From Haberlea rhodopensis (Eukaryota; Streptophyta; Magnoliopsida; Lamiales; Gesneriaceae), in the NCBI GenBank assembly GCA_907163345.1, contig CAJQUN010000445.1, forward strand, positions 393,060 through 457,059: a stretch of 64,000 nt of DNA, in the 5' to 3' direction. Under the pieces are notes generated by a model. That model saw only the letters and a list, made by a program, of their open reading frames with translations, did not search any database and had not been told where the DNA came from. The translations under genes were made by a program, and so were the position numbers. Below are positions 45,284 to 57,117 of this stretch, piece after piece. How positions within the stretch are numbered: the first letter of the stretch is position 1; every line of letters begins with the position of its first letter.

Positions 45284-48200
45284 ATGACAGACAGAGGGTA
45301 TCATGAGGATGTTGGGGATACCATGAGTGGCAATGCTAGTGTAAGAATGGCGCCTGTGCCACCACCACCGATTGAGCAAGGGCCAGTAGAACAGGTACTG
45401 TTGCCTGGAGAATTGACTTTGACGTAATTTCTGAGTTATCAGCCACCCAGGTTTGAGGGGACTGAATCAGGGGAACTGGCAGAGGAGTGGCTGGAACGCG
45501 TGGAACAGATATTTGTGTCAGCACCGTGTGCCAAGACTGCTTGGTTACGCTTAGCTGAATTTCAGTTAGCGAAGAAAGCTATGATGTGGTGGAAATCCAT
45601 AGTGCTTGAGCTGAGGGCTCAAGGACAGACAGTGAATTGGGATGTGTTTAGAACGAAATTTCTTGAGCATTATTTCTCTGTTGCTACAAGACAGAGGAAA
45701 GAGGATGAATTTACAAACTTGAGATAGGGAGCAATGACAGTATCGGACTATGCGGTACACTATTCTTCTTTGCTTCGATATGTGCCACATATTGCTGTAA
45801 ACACAAAGGCAAAGATAAGACAATTTGTTAAAGGTTTGAGGCCTGAATTGTTTGATAGGGTCATGTCCAATAACCCTACAACATATGAAGAAGCATTGAC
45901 TCGAGCTGAGATGGCTGAGATTGCCGTAGGGGTATATAAAGATGTTGGACAAGCCTAACCACCTACATCTGAGAGTATGAGACCTAGAGGAGAACCATTT
46001 AAATCACCACGAGGTGGTGCATCTTCATCTAGGTTTAGTGGGAAACGTTTTGGACCACGGAAAGGAGATGACCGAAGAGCTAAGGGACAGTCTCAAGGGA
46101 GTAGTAGTAGTAGTGGACGAGGATTACAATGTTTTAAATGTGGAGGGCCACATTTTCAAAGAAATTGTCCACAGTTTGATACAGTGGTTTGTTTCCGTTG
46201 TGGGAAGTCAGGACATGTGATCCGTGATTATCCTCAAGTGGGTGGACAACAGAGCAGAGGACCACCTCAGGCTCAAGTGTATGCATTGAACAGGGAAGAA
46301 GCAGAGGCAGCTCCTGATGCTGTGATAGCGGGTAAGTGTACTTTGTTTACTTATCCTGCTTTTCTTTTGATTGATACTGGTGCATCACATTCTTTTATTG
46401 CACAAGCCTTTATTGATCAGTATCATATATGCTCATCTCCACTGTTGATGCCTCTTTATGTCTCGACACCCATGGGAACTACTGTGTTGACTTGTCAGAG
46501 TGTGTCTGATTGTGATATTCAGTTTGAGACTGAGTATGGACTACAAGCTGATTTGATTGTGTTAGATATGTCAGATTTTGATTGCATCCTTGGAATTGAT
46601 GTGTTGAGTAAATATCAATCTGTTGTGGATTGTTGTCAGAAGATAGTGAGATTTCAGTCTGATACTGGAAATCAATGGTTCTTCTATGGCCAAGGATCGA
46701 GGGCGAGAATTCCTTTGATATCAGCAATCCGAATGTCGCGTTTGTTAGAGCATGGACATGCGGGTTATTTGATTTATGCCCTTGATGTAACTGAACAGAA
46801 AAGAGAAAGGAAAGTGGAGGAGATACCAATGGTTACAGAATATGCGGATGTGTTTCCAGATGAGATACCTGGATTCCCACCGAGTCGAGAAGTGGAATTT
46901 GGTATTATTTGATACCTGGTACTTCTGCAATTTCACGAGCTCCTTATCGGATGGCACCAACTGAATTGAAAGAATTGAAAACTCAATTGCAAGATTTATT
47001 GGACAAGGGGTACATACGTCCTAGTGTATCGCCTTGGGGTGCTCCGGTCTTATTTGTTAAGAAGAAGGATGGGACAATGCGACTGTGTATTGACTATCGA
47101 CAATTGAACAAGGTAACAATAAAGAATAAATATCCTCTTCCGCGTATTGATGATTTGTTTGATCAGTTGCAGGGATCAAGGATTTATTCTAAGATTGATT
47201 TGAGGTCAGGATATCATCAAATACGTGTGAGGGAAGGAGATATACAGAAGACAGCATTCAAAACTCGCTATGGACATTATGAGTTTCTAGTGATGCCATT
47301 TGGAGTGACAAATGCTCCCGTTGTCTTTATGAGTTTAATGAATCGTTTGTTTCAGGAATACCTTGATCGATTTTTCATTGTCTTTATCGATGATATACTG
47401 ATCTATTCGCAGAGTAATGCAGAACATGTTCAACATTTGCATATGGTATTGCAATTGTTGAGGACACATCAGTTGTATGCCAAACTCAATAAGTGTGAGT
47501 TTTGGTTGACTAGTGTCGGCTTTTTGGGACATGTAATTTCAGAAGAAGGTATATCAGTTGATCCAAAGAAAGTGGAAGCAGTGTTGAATTGGTCAGCACC
47601 TACTTCTGTGCCAGAGATTCGTAGTTTCTTGGGTTTGGCTGGATATTATAGACGGTTTGTTGAAGGATTTTCAGCGATTGCCAAACCATTGACACATTTG
47701 ACACAGAAGGGAGTATCATTTCAATGGTCAGAGGCTTGTGAGCGTAGTTTTCAGGAATTAAAACATCGATTGACTACAGCTCCAGTCTTGATCATTCCAT
47801 CGGAACATGACAGGTTTGCATTATATACTGATGCATCGTTACTTGGTTTGGGTTGTGTATTGATGCAGGACAAACATGTAGTGGCTTATGCATCACGACA
47901 GTTGAAGCCACATGAAATGAGATATCCAGTGCATGATCTGAAATTGGCTGCCATTGTCTTTGCATTGAAGATATGGCGACATTATTTATATGGTACGTCG
48001 TTTACCATATATATAGATCATAAGAGTTTAAAATTTATATTCACTCAAGCAGAGTTGAATATGAGGCAAAGGAGATGGATGGATCTGTTGAAAGATTATG
48101 ATTGTGAGATTGAATATCATCCAGGAAAGGCTAATCTTACAGCAGATGCTTTGAGTCGAAAGGTACATCATACGGCTGATGAGATGATTCATTTATCCGC

Positions 48201-49729
48201 ATTGATGACTTCTTGTTGTACTTTGGGTTATGATTTTGATGTGGAAATAGTGCCAGTACGGGTATCAACATTGTTGGTTGAACCCGATATTTTTGAGAAA
48301 ATCAGAACGGCACAACTGACTGATGATGAAGTACAACAGTGGAAGGAAAGGATAAGTCAAGGACAAACATCTCAATTTGTACTTACAAGTGATGGAACTT
48401 TGAAGTATAGAAACTGTTGGGTAGTACCTGCGATATTAGGACTACGCCAAGAACTACTACAACGTGCTCATTGTAGTAGATACAGTATACATCCTGGAGG
48501 GAAGAAAATGTATCATGATTTACGTACCCAATTTTGGTGGAAACGTATGAAACAGGATGTGTTGAGCTTTGTGAAACGATGTTTGATCTGTCAACAAGTG
48601 AAAGCGGAAAGACAGAGACCAGGAGGTGAATTACATAGTTTGGAAATTCCTCAGTGGAAATTGGAACATATCACGATGGATTTTGTGACTCATTTGCCAC
48701 AGACGTCTTCTGGTTGAGATGCTATTTGGGTGATCGTTGACCGACTCACCAAAGTATCTCATTTTGTGCCATATTGTATGACATTTACATGCGAATGGCA
48801 CAGTTGTACATTCAACATGTAGTGAGACTACATGGTATTCCAGTTTCCATTGTATCGGATAGGGATCCGAGATTTACTTCTCAGTTTTGGGAAGGGTTAC
48901 AGACAGCGTTGGGAACTGAAGTGCGATTGAGTACAGCATATCATCCTCAGACAAATGGACAAACAGAGCGTACGATCCAGACGCTTGAGGATATGTTGCG
49001 TGCCTGTGTATTAGAGTTTGATACCTCTTGGCAAGAGTCGTTGCCATTAGTGGAATTTTCATATAACAACAGTTATCAGTCTAGTATACAGATGGCACAA
49101 TTTGAGGCTTTGTATGGGCGACGATGTAGATCGCCATTGTATTGGGATGATGTGGATCAGTCTTCCTTACATGGACCGGATATGATTCATGACATGTAAG
49201 AGAAAGTGAAGTTAATTCGATTAAAACTTAAAGCTGCTCAGGACAGAAAGGCTGCGTATGCCAATAAGCGACGTAGACCACTTGAGTTTCAAGTTGGTGA
49301 CCGTGTGTTCTTGAAAATCTCACCTTTTAAAGGTGTAGTGCGGTTTGGTAAGCGTGGAAAATTGTCTCCACGGTATGTTGGTCCATATGAGGTGTTGCAA
49401 CGTATTGGTACGTTGGCATATCGCTTGGCACTACCGCCGGCATTGAGTAGTAATCATGATGTTTTTCATGTTTCACTGTTGAGGAAATATGAACCAGATC
49501 CGAGTCATGTATTACAGTTACCTGATGTACAGTTGGATACAGATGTGTCGTATGAGGAACGACCGGTTATGATCTTGGATCGAGCTGAACGCAGGTTGCG
49601 GAATAAAGTGATTCTTATGGTTAAGGTACAGTGGGACAGACGGAGTGTCGAAGAGGCAACGTGGGAGACGGAGCAGCATATGATACAACGGTATCCGGAT
49701 TTGTTTTCTGGTATGTTGATATGTTATTG
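45284..49729 (+). pseudogene. E7 gag-pol with stops and frameshifts
   Basis: ATG at 45284. Gag has FLSYQPPRFEGTESG, WLRLAEFQLAKKAMMWW and zinc knuckles (CFKCGGPHFQRNC, CFRCGKSGHVIRDY; the last Cys of the second finger is Tyr). Protease has LIDTGASHS; RT has FIVFIDDILIYS. RNase H has LYTDASLLGLG, then H2C2 (CLICQQVKAE), the integrase core (MDFVTHLP, IVSDRDPRF, TDGQ variant TNGQTERT) and the chromodomain end (VKVQWDRRSVEEATWETE). In-frame stops lie near 45425, 45725, 45956, 48716 and 49197. Frameshifts lie near 46908 and 48790. Most stops stand where relatives have Gln (CAA/CAG), as C-to-T changes would produce. Confidence 0.93.
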
Positions 49730-49801
49730 ATACAGGTTTCTTATGTTGCAAATATCATATATGTTCTTATGTGAAGCATGTATTATGATATTTGTATATG
49801 C

Positions 49802-49837
49802 AATTTCGAGGACGAAATTCAATAAGTGGGGGAGAAT
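49802..49837 (+). promoter_or_regulatory. E7 hairpin and polypurine tract
   Basis: AATTTCG-AGGA-CGAAATT at 49802-49819, then AAGTGGGGGAGAAT (about 49824-49837) directly before the 3' LTR. Here the hairpin lies after the stop codon at 49729, so it is not coding. Confidence 0.75.
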
Positions 49838-50205
49838 TGTAATGCCTCGATTTGTTTTATACACGTATGATATAATTATGGTTTAATTATATCCATTGGC
49901 GGTATAATAATGGGGGTTCGGGTGGAACCAAGAATGAATGAATACATGTATGGAATGATATATGGTAAAGAATGAAACATGGTGGGGTATAATAATTTGA
50001 ATAGGAACATATCAAGCAACATGAACTAGTAGGCTTTTGATTAAGCATGTGAATTTCATTGAAATTGGAGTTGCATTTGAATTTGGATTTCATTGTCATG
50101 TACATGTTCCTTAACATGTCATTACCTCCAAATGACATGATAGCAAGTGATTTAGGGAACTAATGATCTATATCAAGTGACTTAAGGGTGAACTCACATA
50201 CTACA
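49838..50205 (+). repeat. E7 3' LTR, first 368 bp
   Basis: Starts TGTAATGCCTCG. It is interrupted after CTACA by E8. No match to the first part of the 43498-45099 LTR, which confirms that the 5' LTR has lost this portion. Confidence 0.8.
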
Positions 50206-50764
50206 TGTAAGGACCCCAATCCTTAAGTGCGGAATCAAGGCATAATTAGGGCTAATAATATGATCAGAGTAGAATAAACATGTTGAGTCTATGAGCTTAA
50301 GCCTTTACATGCCAAAATAAGGACTACCAAAAAGGATTAATTACATTCCAATCAATGAATGTACAACTATAGTTTTATACTACTCCTAGAGTAGATACTA
50401 TCAAAAATAATCCTGTCCTTTCTGCCTCAAAAGAATGCCTCATAAGCTCACCACCTCAACCCGTTCAAGCCCATCTATCATGCCAAAAAGGTACCTACAA
50501 GGACAACCCCCAAACATGAGCAATAATAATCATTCATATTCAACACAATATGAAGATAAAGCGTAAATGCATAATCAATATAAAACACTTCCTGTTTTCC
50601 CATGCATTTCAAACGCTTCCCGTTTGGTTGTCCCTGTACCATAACTCATGAGTATAATCAACAGATTATTTTTAATGGCCAAAACATGTCATGACATCAT
50701 ATACCATCTCAACTGTACCACATATTGGTCACCATTCCCTAGTCTGTCCATCACAGTGTATTTT

Positions 50765-50965
50765 AATGCCCCTCGCTTATATTCATATGGGCGGCATAGG
50801 ATAACCTCGCTACAATGGACATGCGGCGCTCCCACCCCTCGCTTCACAGAGAGCGGCAAATACCCTTTCCTCGCCCCATATGACAACCACGCTCAAATGT
50901 GACATGCGGCGCTCCCACCCCTCGCTTCACATTTAGCGGAACCAATACAAAAAGCGGCAAGCATT
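50765..50965. repeat. CGCT/AGCGG cassette, E8 left LTR
   Basis: Repeated CTCGCTT and AGCGGC words, with GACATGCGGCGCTCCCACCC occurring twice (about 50818 and 50909). It is in the same slot as the E4 minisatellite and the E2 cassette. Confidence 0.6.
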
Positions 50966-51191
50966 AAAATCATCAAAGGATGACCACGACTCATGGGATG
51001 TGCATCGAATAATCATAATATGCATCTATCATCAATATGCATAAATTACCATGTATATGCATCCACAATGCAATACCTCATATGGCATAAATCAACATGT
51101 ATATGCATCCACAATGCAATACCACATATATACTCGCATCCACAATGCATAAACAATGAGTATATAAAATACATGTTACCGTTGGGTGCCC

Positions 51192-51208
51192 GTACGTCCA
51201 CTACGTAC
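51192..51208 (-). other. GTACGT/ACGTAC hairpin, E8 left LTR
   Basis: 6-bp stem with loop CCACT, repeated in the middle LTR at 58101-58117. Confidence 0.5.
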
Positions 51209-51360
51209 CTTTCCAAAATGTGGAATGTGGTTGGACCTCAATTCCTTGGCTGCGTTGCCACCTGGGTTGGTTCTACATATTCACAAATACTAATATTAGA
51301 ACCCAATAATAGTCCAATACCAAAAATCCCACAAAAATAACCAAAAACATCATTTTTGGC

Positions 51361-51572
51361 ATCTCGCGATCGATCGCCATCAAGCCCCGATCGATCGCGA
51401 GATCACACTGCCTCGCCCAACAAAATTGCACAATCCGCGATCGATCGCGGAGCTAGCGCCGATCGATCGCGGCCTCGCCGATCGATCGCGCGCATCTCGC
51501 GATCGATCGCTGAAGCCCTCTGCCTCAGCACTGCTGCTCGCGATCGATCGCGAGAAAAACGCCGATCGATCG
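51361..51572. repeat. GATCGATC paired-palindrome array, E8 left LTR
   Basis: Eight exact CGATCGATCG at 51367, 51388, 51438, 51460, 51479, 51500, 51541 and 51563. Extended stems: ATCTCGCGATCGATCG / CGATCGATCGCGAGAT (16 bp, 11-base loop) and CCGCGATCGATCG / CGATCGATCGCGG (13 bp). The last pair has CTCG/CGAG with one bulged base. Confidence 0.92.
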
Positions 51573-52329
51573 CCGAGCTGTGGGCATGCGGGGTTTGGGC
51601 ACTATTCACCCATCTTCAACCCCCACTCAAAAACACCCACATACACCAATATTAATCAAACCCAACAACTCAAAACCACCCATAAACATCATAACAAACT
51701 CATATAAACCACATCCAACTAAAACACTACCAAAATCACAACACCCAACACAAACCCATTTTAAACCCTTCAAAACCAACCCAAACTTAAACAAAACCTT
51801 ACAAAATTAAACCATGAGGTACCCATACCTCTTGGGGATCTCAAATCACCCAACAATCTTCCACAAATCCAAGTTTGTAAGGACTCCTCTTCACCTCAAA
51901 GGTGGAACTCGAAAATTAAGGGGAAGGGAAGGGTTTGGTGTGATATTTGGTAAAGTAAGAGTGAGGTTGAAAAAGTGGGGTTGGGTATTAAAATGTGAGT
52001 TTATTAAAATGATACCAAAAGAATTCCATGGTGTATAAAACACCCCCAACATGATATTTTTCAAAGCATTTACTCAAAATGCACCATAATATCAATTACC
52101 ACATGATTTCTAATAAATTGCTAACCAAGGCAAATAATCATGCTTCCAATAATATTTACCCAACATGCACCACATGCACCCTAAAATGCAATCCCGGGTC
52201 GCCCCTATCCATATGACCATGCATTTTCCATAAGGTAAATAAATCCCAAAACATAATCAATTACCACATAATTAATCATGTAAACACAATTAAAGCCAAA
52301 TAGCAATTAACCCTTTCGGGGATGTCACA

Positions 52330-52365
52330 ATACTCCCCTACTTATAAGATTTCGTCCTCGAAATC
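52330..52365 (-). promoter_or_regulatory. E8 polypurine tract and hairpin, copy 1
   Basis: TAAGTAGGGGAGTAT on the minus strand, with GATTTCG-AGGA-CGAAATC at 52348-52365. Confidence 0.7.
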
Positions 52366-55300
52366 ACATGCACTTACCCCAACAGAAACTAAACATAAAC
52401 TCATACCAGAGAATAGTTCCGGGTAGTGCTTGCACCATATGCTGCTCCGTCTCCCACGTAGCCTCCTCGACACCCCTGCGATCCCACTGAACTTTGATCA
52501 TCGGTATCACTTTGTTCCGAAGTCTACTTTCTGCTCTGTCCAGAATTCTAACAGGCCGTTCCACATAAGATACATCTGACTCTAACTGAACTTCGGAAGG
52601 CTGTAACACGTGAGACGGATCCGGCTCATACTTTCGCAGCATCGATACATGAAACACATCATGTATCCCAGATAAAGAAGGCGGTAAAGCCAGTCGGTAA
52701 GCCAATGTGCCAATGCGCTGCAAAATCTCGTACGGTCCCACAAACCTCGGAGACAGTTTCCCGCGCATCCCAAACCGCACAACGCCTCTGAAAGGCGAGA
52801 TCTTCAAAAAGACCTTATCTCCCAACTGAAACTCTAACGGTCTCCGCCGTTTATTCGCATAAGCTGCCTGTCTGTCTTGGGCTGCTTTCATTTTCTGCCT
52901 TATAGTCTTTATCTTCTCTTCCATTTCCCGGATCAACTCAGGCCCTCCGACTGATCTACTGTCCAAATCATCCCAACACAAGGGCGATCTACATCGTCTG
53001 CCATAAAGAGCTTCATACGGAGCCATCTGAATACTTGCCTGGTAGCTATTGTTATACGAAAACTCTACCAAAGGCACTGAATCCTGCCAAGAGGCATCGA
53101 ACTCCAAAACTTAAGCTCTCAACATGTCCTCGAGCGTCTGAATCGTGCGCTCGGTCTGGCCATCCGTCTGAGGATGATAAGCAGTGCTCAATCTGACCTC
53201 AGTTCCCAAAGCTGACTGAAGGCCTTCCCAAAAATGAGATGTGAATCGCGGATCTCGATCTGACACAATAGAAACGGGGATCACATGCAATCTCACCACA
53301 TCTCTAATATACAACTGCGCCATCCTCAAAAATGTGAAAGTCATGCTATAGGGGATAAAGTGGGCTACCTTAGTCAATCTGTCCACAATCACCCAAATAG
53401 CATCGAAACCTGAAGCACTCCTCGGCAAATGAGTCACGAAGTCCATGGAAATGTGCTCCCACTTCCACTTCGGTATCTCCAAGCTCCTCAATTCGCCGCC
53501 ATGTCTCTGCCTCTCTGCCTTAACCTGTTGGCAGATCAGACACCTCTTCACAAAAGTGACGACATCAGACTTCATTCGCTTCCACCAAAACTGACCACGC
53601 AGATCTCTGTACATCTTCTTCCCGCCTAGGTGGATGCTAAGTCTGCTACTGTGAGCTCGCTCCAAGATTCCCTTACGCAACTCCGGCGTACTCGGAACTA
53701 CCCAGCGGTTACCCAATCTCAAAGATCCGTCGTCTGCCACTCTGAACTTCGTCGGCTGACCAAGATGCACTATAGACAACCATCTCTGAACCTCAGCATC
53801 TGATCTCTGAGCTCTCCTGATGTTCTCATAAATATCTGGCTCAGCTAATAAGGTAGAGACATACACTGGTGATGCATCTATATCAAAGTCATAGCCCATA
53901 TGGCAATAGGAGGTCATCATTGCCGACAAATGGATGACGTCCTCAGCAGAACTCCTCACTTTCCGGCTCAGAGCGTCTGCTGTCAAATTGGCCTTTCCCG
54001 GATGGTACTCAATCTCGCAATCATAGTCCTTGAGTAGGTCCATCCATCTCCTCTGTCTCATGTTCAGCTCCGCCTGAGTGAATAGAAACTTGAGGCTCTT
54101 GTGATCCGTGTATATGGTGAATGAAGTGCCATATAAGTAGTGCCTCCAGATCTTCAGGGCGAAGATGATAGCCGCCAATTCCAAGTCATGAACTGGATAT
54201 CTGGTCTCATGCGGCTTCAACTGCCTCGATGCATAAGCTACCACATGCTTATCTTGCATCAGAACACATCCAAGGCCCTGCAGTGATGCATCAGTATACA
54301 GAACAAATCTGGAGTTCTCCGTCGGAATCACTAACACTGGCGCCGTCGTCAATCGGTGCTTCAACTCCTGGAAGCTCTCCTCACAAGCTTCTGACCAAAA
54401 GAAAGGCACACCCTTCTGAGTCAACTGAGTCAGCGGCTTGGCAATCTTCGAAAAGCCCTCAACAAAGCGCCGATAATACCCGGCCAAACCAAGAAAACTC
54501 CGGATCTCAGGCACAGAAGTGGGGGCAGCCCACTCCATCACAGCCTCAATCTTCTTGGGGTCCACTGATATCCCACTGCTCGAAATGACATGCCCCAGAA
54601 ACACTACACTGCTCAGCCAAAACTCGCACTTACTGAGCTTAGCATACAACTGATGCTCTCTAAGAATCTGAAGCACTGTCCTCAAGTGTTTCACATGATC
54701 TTCCTCACTCCGGGAGTAGATAAGAATGTCGTCAATAAACACGATGACGAACTGATCAAGATACGGCTGAAACACTCTGTTCATCAGACTCATAAAGACG
54801 GCCGGGGCGTTCGTCACACCGAACGGCATTACTAAGAACTCATAATGCCCGTATCGAGTCCGGAACGCTGTCTTCTGCACATCTTCCTCTCTGACCCGAA
54901 TCTGATGATACCCGGATCTCAAATCAATCTTGCTATACACCCTGGTACCTTGCAACTGATCAAACAAGTCGTCTATCCTTGGGAGAGGATACTTGTTCTT
55001 CACTGTAGCCTTGTTCAGTTGCCGGTAATCGATGCACAACCGCATCGAACCGCCCTTCTTCTTCACAAAGAGAACTGGTGCGCCCCATGGCGACACGCTC
55101 GGGCGTATATAACCCTTGTCAAGGAGATCCTGCAACTGCTCTTTCAACTCTCTCAACTCTGCCGGTGCCATCCTATAAGGTGCACGAGAGATAGCGGATG
55201 TCCCTGGCAACAACTCGATCCCAAATTCAACTTCCCTGGCCGGTGGAAATCCTGGGATCTCTTCTGGAAATACATCAGCAAATTCTGCCACAACTGGTAC

Positions 55301-56908
55301 ATCCTCAACCCTCAGTTCTTTACTCTTTCCAGACGTGTCCACGGCATAAATAAGATAGCCCGTGTGCCCACGTTCCAATAGCTGAGACATCTTGATCGCT
55401 GAAATCAACGGAATCTTCGCACGAGACCCGTTGCCAAAGAAAGTCCACTGACTGCCCAACTCGGGTCTGAACTTCACTGTCCTCTGTCGGCAATCTACCA
55501 CTGCCTGATATCTGTTCAGAACATCAATACCCAAGATGCAGTCGAAGTCTGACATACCCAGCACAATCAAGTCTGATCTCAACTCGTTGCCCTCAAAATA
55601 AATGAGGCAGTCTGCCATAAACTGATCAGCAACAACATTTCTTCCAGTGGGTGTCGAGACCAATAGAGGCGTGGGTAAAGAAGACGTGCGCATATGGTGT
55701 CTTTCCACAAATCCCACAGACACAAAGGAATGGGAGGCACCTGTATCTATCAAAACAAAAGCAGGGTACGTAAATAAATGACACGTACCGGCAATCACCT
55801 CCTCTGGAGCTGCCTGAGCCTGCTCCCTGGTCAGTGCATATACTTGTCCCTGGGGTGGTCCCACTGTCTGACCTCCCGATGGACGAGGCCCAAACTGCTG
55901 CCTCTGCTGCACTGTCCTGTCCTCAAACCTTGGCCTGTTGCCCTGATACTCTGACTGGTCTCCCCTGGTGGGACAATGCCGAGCAATGTGGCCCATCTTG
56001 CCACAGCTATAACATGCAGGACACTTATTTGAAGAATGCGGCCCTCCACAATTGTTGCACCTAGGCTCTCCCGGCCTCTCCCCTTGTGAAGATCCTCGAT
56101 TGGCCGACCAATTACCCTTCTTGTTATCCTGCTTCTGTCCAAAGTGTTTCTTTCCACCATACCGCGAAGATGAAGAGGCACCACGGGGTTTAAATGGCTC
56201 ACCCCGAGGCCTCAAACTGTCACTAGTCTGCCTGTGTTGCGGTACCGGTGGTGGCATGGCATAAGCTCCCACTCCTAGCTCAGCAAGCTCCGCTCTTGTG
56301 AGAGCATCATCAAAAGAAGTTGGGTTATTGATGATAACCCGGTCATAGAGCTCCGGTCGCAGTCCTTTCATGAAATTTCTCATCTTGGCACGTCCATCAG
56401 AGGCAATATGGGGGACATACCTCAGTAGTGATGAGTACTGTGTGGTATAGTCTGCCACTGTCATGTTCCCCTGCCTCAGACTTGTAAATTCATCCTCCTT
56501 CGTCTGTCTTGCTGCCGCGGAGAAGTATCGGTTCAAGAACCTGGTCCTGAAGAGCGTCCAATCAATCACAGCACCTAGTGCTCTCATCTCCATCACTGTG
56601 CTCCTCCACCACATCAATGGTTTCTTAGCCAACTGGAACTCCGCCAGCCTCAGCCAAGCAGTCACAGCACATGGAGCCGATACAAAGATCTGCTCAAGTC
56701 TTTCTAACCACTCTTCAGCCTCTTCTCCGGACTCTGTCCCCTCAAACCGGGGCGGATGATAAGACAGAAACTGAGTCAAGCTAATCTCACCCGGTAGCAA
56801 TAACTGGACCACTGGTTCCATTCCTACAGCCGGTGGAGGTAGAGGATTAGCCTGCCCAATACTCGCATTTACACTCCCAACATCTCCGACTTCCTCATTA
56901 GCAGCCAT
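52364..56908 (-). pseudogene. E8 gag-pol copy 1, nearly intact
   Basis: ATG at 56908 (MAANEEVGDV); a longer frame begins at 56920 but lacks family support. Counting from 56920: Gag to about 285, knuckles CNNCGGPHSSNKC and CYSCGKMGHIARHC (288-316), protease LIDTGASHS (390-398), RT about 565-820 with FIDD at 728-731, RNase H from LYTDAS (874), and the integrase finger H1090/H1097 with C1127/C1130. The core has D1160, D1221, E1257, an exact D60D35E. One stop (TAA, 53111-53113) replaces a residue that is Cys in relatives. The frame then continues through the GPY/F-like tail and chromodomain (VQWDRRGVEEATWETE). A one-base insertion near 52430 shifts the last residues. LHVIPV in place of LHGIPV is another oddity. 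Confidence 0.95.
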
Positions 56909-57101
56909 GATGTAACACAAATGTTAACAACAATCCAAAGCAATATATATCATGTCGTTAGATAACAGGAGTGATATAAGCATGTTAGTATAACCAAATA
57001 TACACCAATATGCACCACATGCATAAACATGCTTCAAATGTAAGCACCTAGCCAAACATGCTAAGGCTACCCTTCACTCGTTCCCGGGTTCTCCAACCAC
57101 T

Positions 57102-57113
57102 GCTCTGATACCA
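57102..57113 (-). promoter_or_regulatory. E8 primer-binding site, copy 1
   Basis: TGGTATCAGAGC on the minus strand, 4 bases from the middle LTR. Confidence 0.88.
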
Positions 57114-57117
57114 CTAA

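Larger units (their letters stand above)
43498..50205 (+). mobile_element. E7: Tekay-like element with rearranged 5' LTR
   Basis: Rearranged 5' LTR, primer-binding site 45104, gag-pol 45284-49729, polypurine tract 49823, and the start of the 3' LTR at 49838, cut by E8 at 50206. It is the only gypsy element here on the plus strand. The left flank is CTCAA of E6. Confidence 0.85.
50206..52329 (-). repeat. E8 left LTR
   Basis: 2124 bp, TGTAAGGACCCC to GGGGATGTCACA. It contains a CGCT/AGCGG cassette (about 50770-50965), ATGCATCCACAATGC repeats (51055-51150), a GTACGT/ACGTAC hairpin with loop CCACT (51192-51208), the GATCGATC array and an AT-rich 3' part in plus orientation. Confidence 0.92.

Noticed and set aside
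53429..56759. Plus-strand frames across E8 (for example 54845-55381)
   Set aside because: Antisense shadows of gag-pol, repeated identically over copy 2.
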